Below are positions 5,972 to 6,378 of a DNA stretch of 6,378 nucleotides, one piece after another. This DNA is from Bacillota bacterium (GTDB lineage Bacteria > Bacillota_A > Clostridia > Peptostreptococcales > Anaerovoracaceae). Below the pieces are notes generated by a model. It was given only the letters and a program-made list of their open reading frames with translations. It was not told the origin of the DNA and made no database searches. Position 1 is the stretch's first letter, and every line of letters starts with the position of its first letter. The translations under genes and the position numbers were made by a program. Where the stretch lies: NCBI GenBank assembly GCA_017547345.1, contig JAFYPY010000124.1:1-6378 (forward strand), read 5' to 3'.

Positions 5972-6378
5972 TTAAGCCTTCCTCCTTGTACTTTACTTTC
6001 TTCAAATCTAAGTAATCTTTAATCTTCTGTTCGATTTCCTTATCTTCAGGAAGCTGTATTAACATCTGTCCATAGGCTACGCCTTCGATATTCTTAGTAT
6101 TCGCACCTAATATATTAACATCGGTATCACAGTTTCTACTTAGTCCAGAAATAATCGGTTCAAATGCAGAAGTTCCATCGAACACAAGTCTTAAGCATCT
6201 ATATCCTTCAGCTTCAGGAATACCTTCGTTTTTAGGGAGAATCATTTGCTTCGCAATCTGTGATTGAGGAGAAGTAAATACATCCTTTACTGAACCCTCT
6301 TCAACAATCCTGCTCTTATCAATAACTGCAACCTTATTACAAATCTGCTCAATTACCTTCATTTCGTGAGTGATTACG
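5961..6378 (-). CDS. metN: Methionine ABC transporter ATP-binding protein MetN (3' part only)
   Basis: The reading frame enters from the right edge, so the N-terminal two thirds with Walker A, the ABC signature and Walker B are outside the window. The first visible residues, VITHEMKV, contain the H-loop histidine (codon 6366-6368), and the following VAVIDKSRIVEEG strand-turn is typical of ABC ATPases. After a linker with VFTSPQ, the last roughly 80 residues form the NIL (ACT-like) domain found at the MetN C-terminus, beginning near RCLRLVFDG and containing the ILGANTKNIEGVAYGQM segment. This domain binds methionine and inhibits transport in E. coli MetN. The ATG at 6360-6362 is an internal methionine, not the start. 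The 3' end overlaps metI by 11 nt. Confidence 0.93.
   Translation of the reverse strand, partial: VITHEMKVIEQICNKVAVIDKSRIVEEGSVKDVFTSPQSQIAKQMILPKNEGIPEAEGYRCLRLVFDGTSAFEPIISGLSRNCDTDVNILGANTKNIEGVAYGQMLIQLPEDKEIEQKIKDYLDLKKVKYKEEGLNVE

Overview
The window looks like part of a low-G+C, Gram-positive anaerobe, most likely a member of Clostridia/Eubacteriales. This rests on AT-rich coding and intergenic DNA, strong AGGAG-type ribosome binding sites, a lipoprotein-type MetQ and tightly packed operons. The genus cannot be fixed from sequence alone.

Left part (1-158): an AT-rich intergenic region. The first codons of a divergent minus-strand gene, with a good RBS, sit at the very left edge. Between it and the plus-strand operon lie back-to-back promoters that appear to share one palindromic -35 box (TTGCAA), plus a second extended -10 promoter close to the first plus-strand gene.

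Middle part (159-4441, plus strand): a six-gene operon for assembly of the cobamide (vitamin B12-type) nucleotide loop. The order is a TIM-barrel AP-endonuclease-2-family hydrolase (probable CbiR, a cobamide-remodelling enzyme), CobT, CobU, CobS, a short second CobU-like protein and CobC. Gene gaps are 11-15 nt, with a 1-nt overlap at cobT/cobU. There are no genes here for corrin ring or lower-ligand base synthesis, so the operon reads as a salvage/remodelling cassette. CbiR would cut the nucleotide loop of an imported cobamide to leave Ado-cobinamide phosphate. CobU would convert that to the GDP form, CobT would activate a preferred base as alpha-ribazole phosphate, CobS would join the two and CobC would remove the phosphate. 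The oddest feature is the CobU pair: the first copy keeps the P-loop and the DDE...H block but has lost the conserved C-terminal GIVP block, while the second is short, has a degenerate P-loop and keeps that C-terminal block.

Right part (4486-6378, minus strand): a methionine ABC importer in the order metN (3' part only, running off the right edge), metI, metQ. It converges on the cobamide operon, and a 10-bp perfect hairpin terminator lies in the 44-nt gap between cobC and metQ.
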